The notes beneath the pieces are model-generated. The model was not told the origin of the DNA. It worked only from the letters and a program-made list of their open reading frames with translations, and ran no database searches. A stretch of 64,000 nucleotides of DNA. It comes from Cardinalis cardinalis. Lineage: Eukaryota; Chordata; Aves; Passeriformes; Cardinalidae. The position numbers were made by a program, and so were the translations under genes. The stretch is taken from assembly GCA_014549065.1 (NCBI GenBank), contig JACDOX010000009.1, positions 8,003,192-8,067,191 of the forward strand, read 5' to 3'. Of this stretch, positions 63,401-64,000 are shown piece by piece. Position 1 is the first letter of the stretch, and every line of letters begins with the position of its first letter.

Positions 63401-64000
63401 NGCAGTATTAAGCGAAGATACTGTGGATTACATGTTTACAAATATATTCTTAGTTTTCTGTGTTGGGATTTCATATAGGTTCTTTTGTTAGGAACAGAAG
63501 GAGTTGTCCCAATGGCTGGTTCTGGGGAACTAAGTACCTTTCATGAAGCAGATGTCTGTAAAGAGTTACTGTAGAGAACATACTTGGGGCTCTTAGAACT
63601 GCATAGCCGGATGCAGACAGCTTAGGTGCTTGGCTAGGCTGTCTTTGAGCTACAGGAGCAGGAAGTATCCCTAGTCCTGAACATTTGTAGCTCAGTTAGG
63701 AAATCAGAGTGTTTGAGCAAAGAAAGANCACCCTCCTCTTAGGTGAACTGTTAGCATGGGTGGGTAGCTGGCAAAGAAAATTTCTGTGTTTGACCATACA
63801 GATACATTGTTGAATTCTATCCTGAGCCTCAGCATAAATTAACAAGATGAGTATTATGACTGAGGCACAGGAGTAAAGATTTATCCTCCAGAAATTGCCT
63901 TGTTCTTCCTCCTGTTGCCTGCTTTACTTAACCTTTCCTTACAAAGGTATTTCTAGGCTAAAATTCTAGGCTAAAGTGATATGAGGTCAGTGTGTGTTTG
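57432..64000. other. NXPH1: AT-rich intron to the window end
   Basis: No exon or transposon was recognised. Small direct duplications are visible: an 11-base AGTAACTAATT unit twice near 60470-60491, and TTCTAGGCTAAA twice near 63952-63977. Confidence 0.55.
59410..59481 (+). repeat. A/C-rich low-complexity tract
   Basis: Runs of A alternating with CCC/CC (AAAAAAAAACCCAAAAC-type units occur twice). No parent element was identified. Confidence 0.8.

Larger units (their letters stand above)
44991..64000 (+). other. NXPH1: NXPH1 intron (5' part), runs off the window
   Basis: Starts at the GTGAGT donor. No further NXPH1 coding sequence was found. The next exon should encode the pro-region and neurexophilin domain in a single large block, and nothing like it is present. 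The first 1.3 kb is CpG island. From about 52 kb onward the intron is plain AT-rich DNA with simple repeats only. Confidence 0.75.

Noticed and set aside
1..64000. CRISPR array, operon or bacterial defence system
   Set aside because: The DNA is vertebrate, with LINEs, CpG islands and a split gene, and no spaced direct-repeat array was seen.

Overview
This window looks like nuclear DNA from a bird. Three chicken-repeat-1 (CR1) LINE copies carry the avian-type 3' end, which closes in ATTCTATGGTTCT-like units. Repeat density is otherwise low, no long uninterrupted ORF is present outside GC-rich DNA, and one exon is recognisable as the first coding exon of NXPH1 (neurexophilin-1). The exact species cannot be read from the sequence. 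About 150 isolated single N positions and two longer N gaps (160 and 292 bases) mark a draft assembly.

Layout. Bases 1-43000 are AT-rich DNA upstream of NXPH1 with no gene I can support. They contain a CR1 copy on the + strand (about 21868-22627), two CR1 copies on the - strand (about 25549-26475 and 26979-27285), and a very old, decayed L3/CR1-type LINE ORF2 on the - strand (about 31830-32820). There is a GGAA microsatellite interrupted by a gap (20343-20606), a CT microsatellite (42116-42160) and a long imperfect hairpin of about 390 bp (40167-40558). Candidate regulatory motifs include two CTCF-like cores, a palindromic POU-type site and a perfect DR1 nuclear-receptor site.

Bases 43000-46330 form the NXPH1 CpG island. 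It holds GGCAG-rich minisatellite DNA, a pyrimidine tract, a probable promoter and 5' non-coding exon, and then the first coding exon (44829-44990). That exon encodes only the first 18 residues of the signal peptide before a phase-0 GTGAGT donor. A 21-codon upstream ORF ends 9 nt before the NXPH1 start. From 44991 to the end of the window is NXPH1 intron. The exon with the mature neurexophilin lies beyond base 64000, so this intron is longer than 19 kb.

The intron has two further GC-rich islands, one with a (CCCGT/CCGGT)n tract near 48300 and one with a 29-bp minisatellite at 51655-51892. It also has two stretches that read like conserved non-coding DNA (46380-47110 and 50260-50600), followed by ordinary AT-rich intron.

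NXPH1 is a secreted, alpha-neurexin-binding neuropeptide-like glycoprotein, so neural enhancers and insulators around its promoter are the expected regulatory content. None of these has been tested here. No RNA gene, CRISPR array, provirus or bacterial-type system was found.
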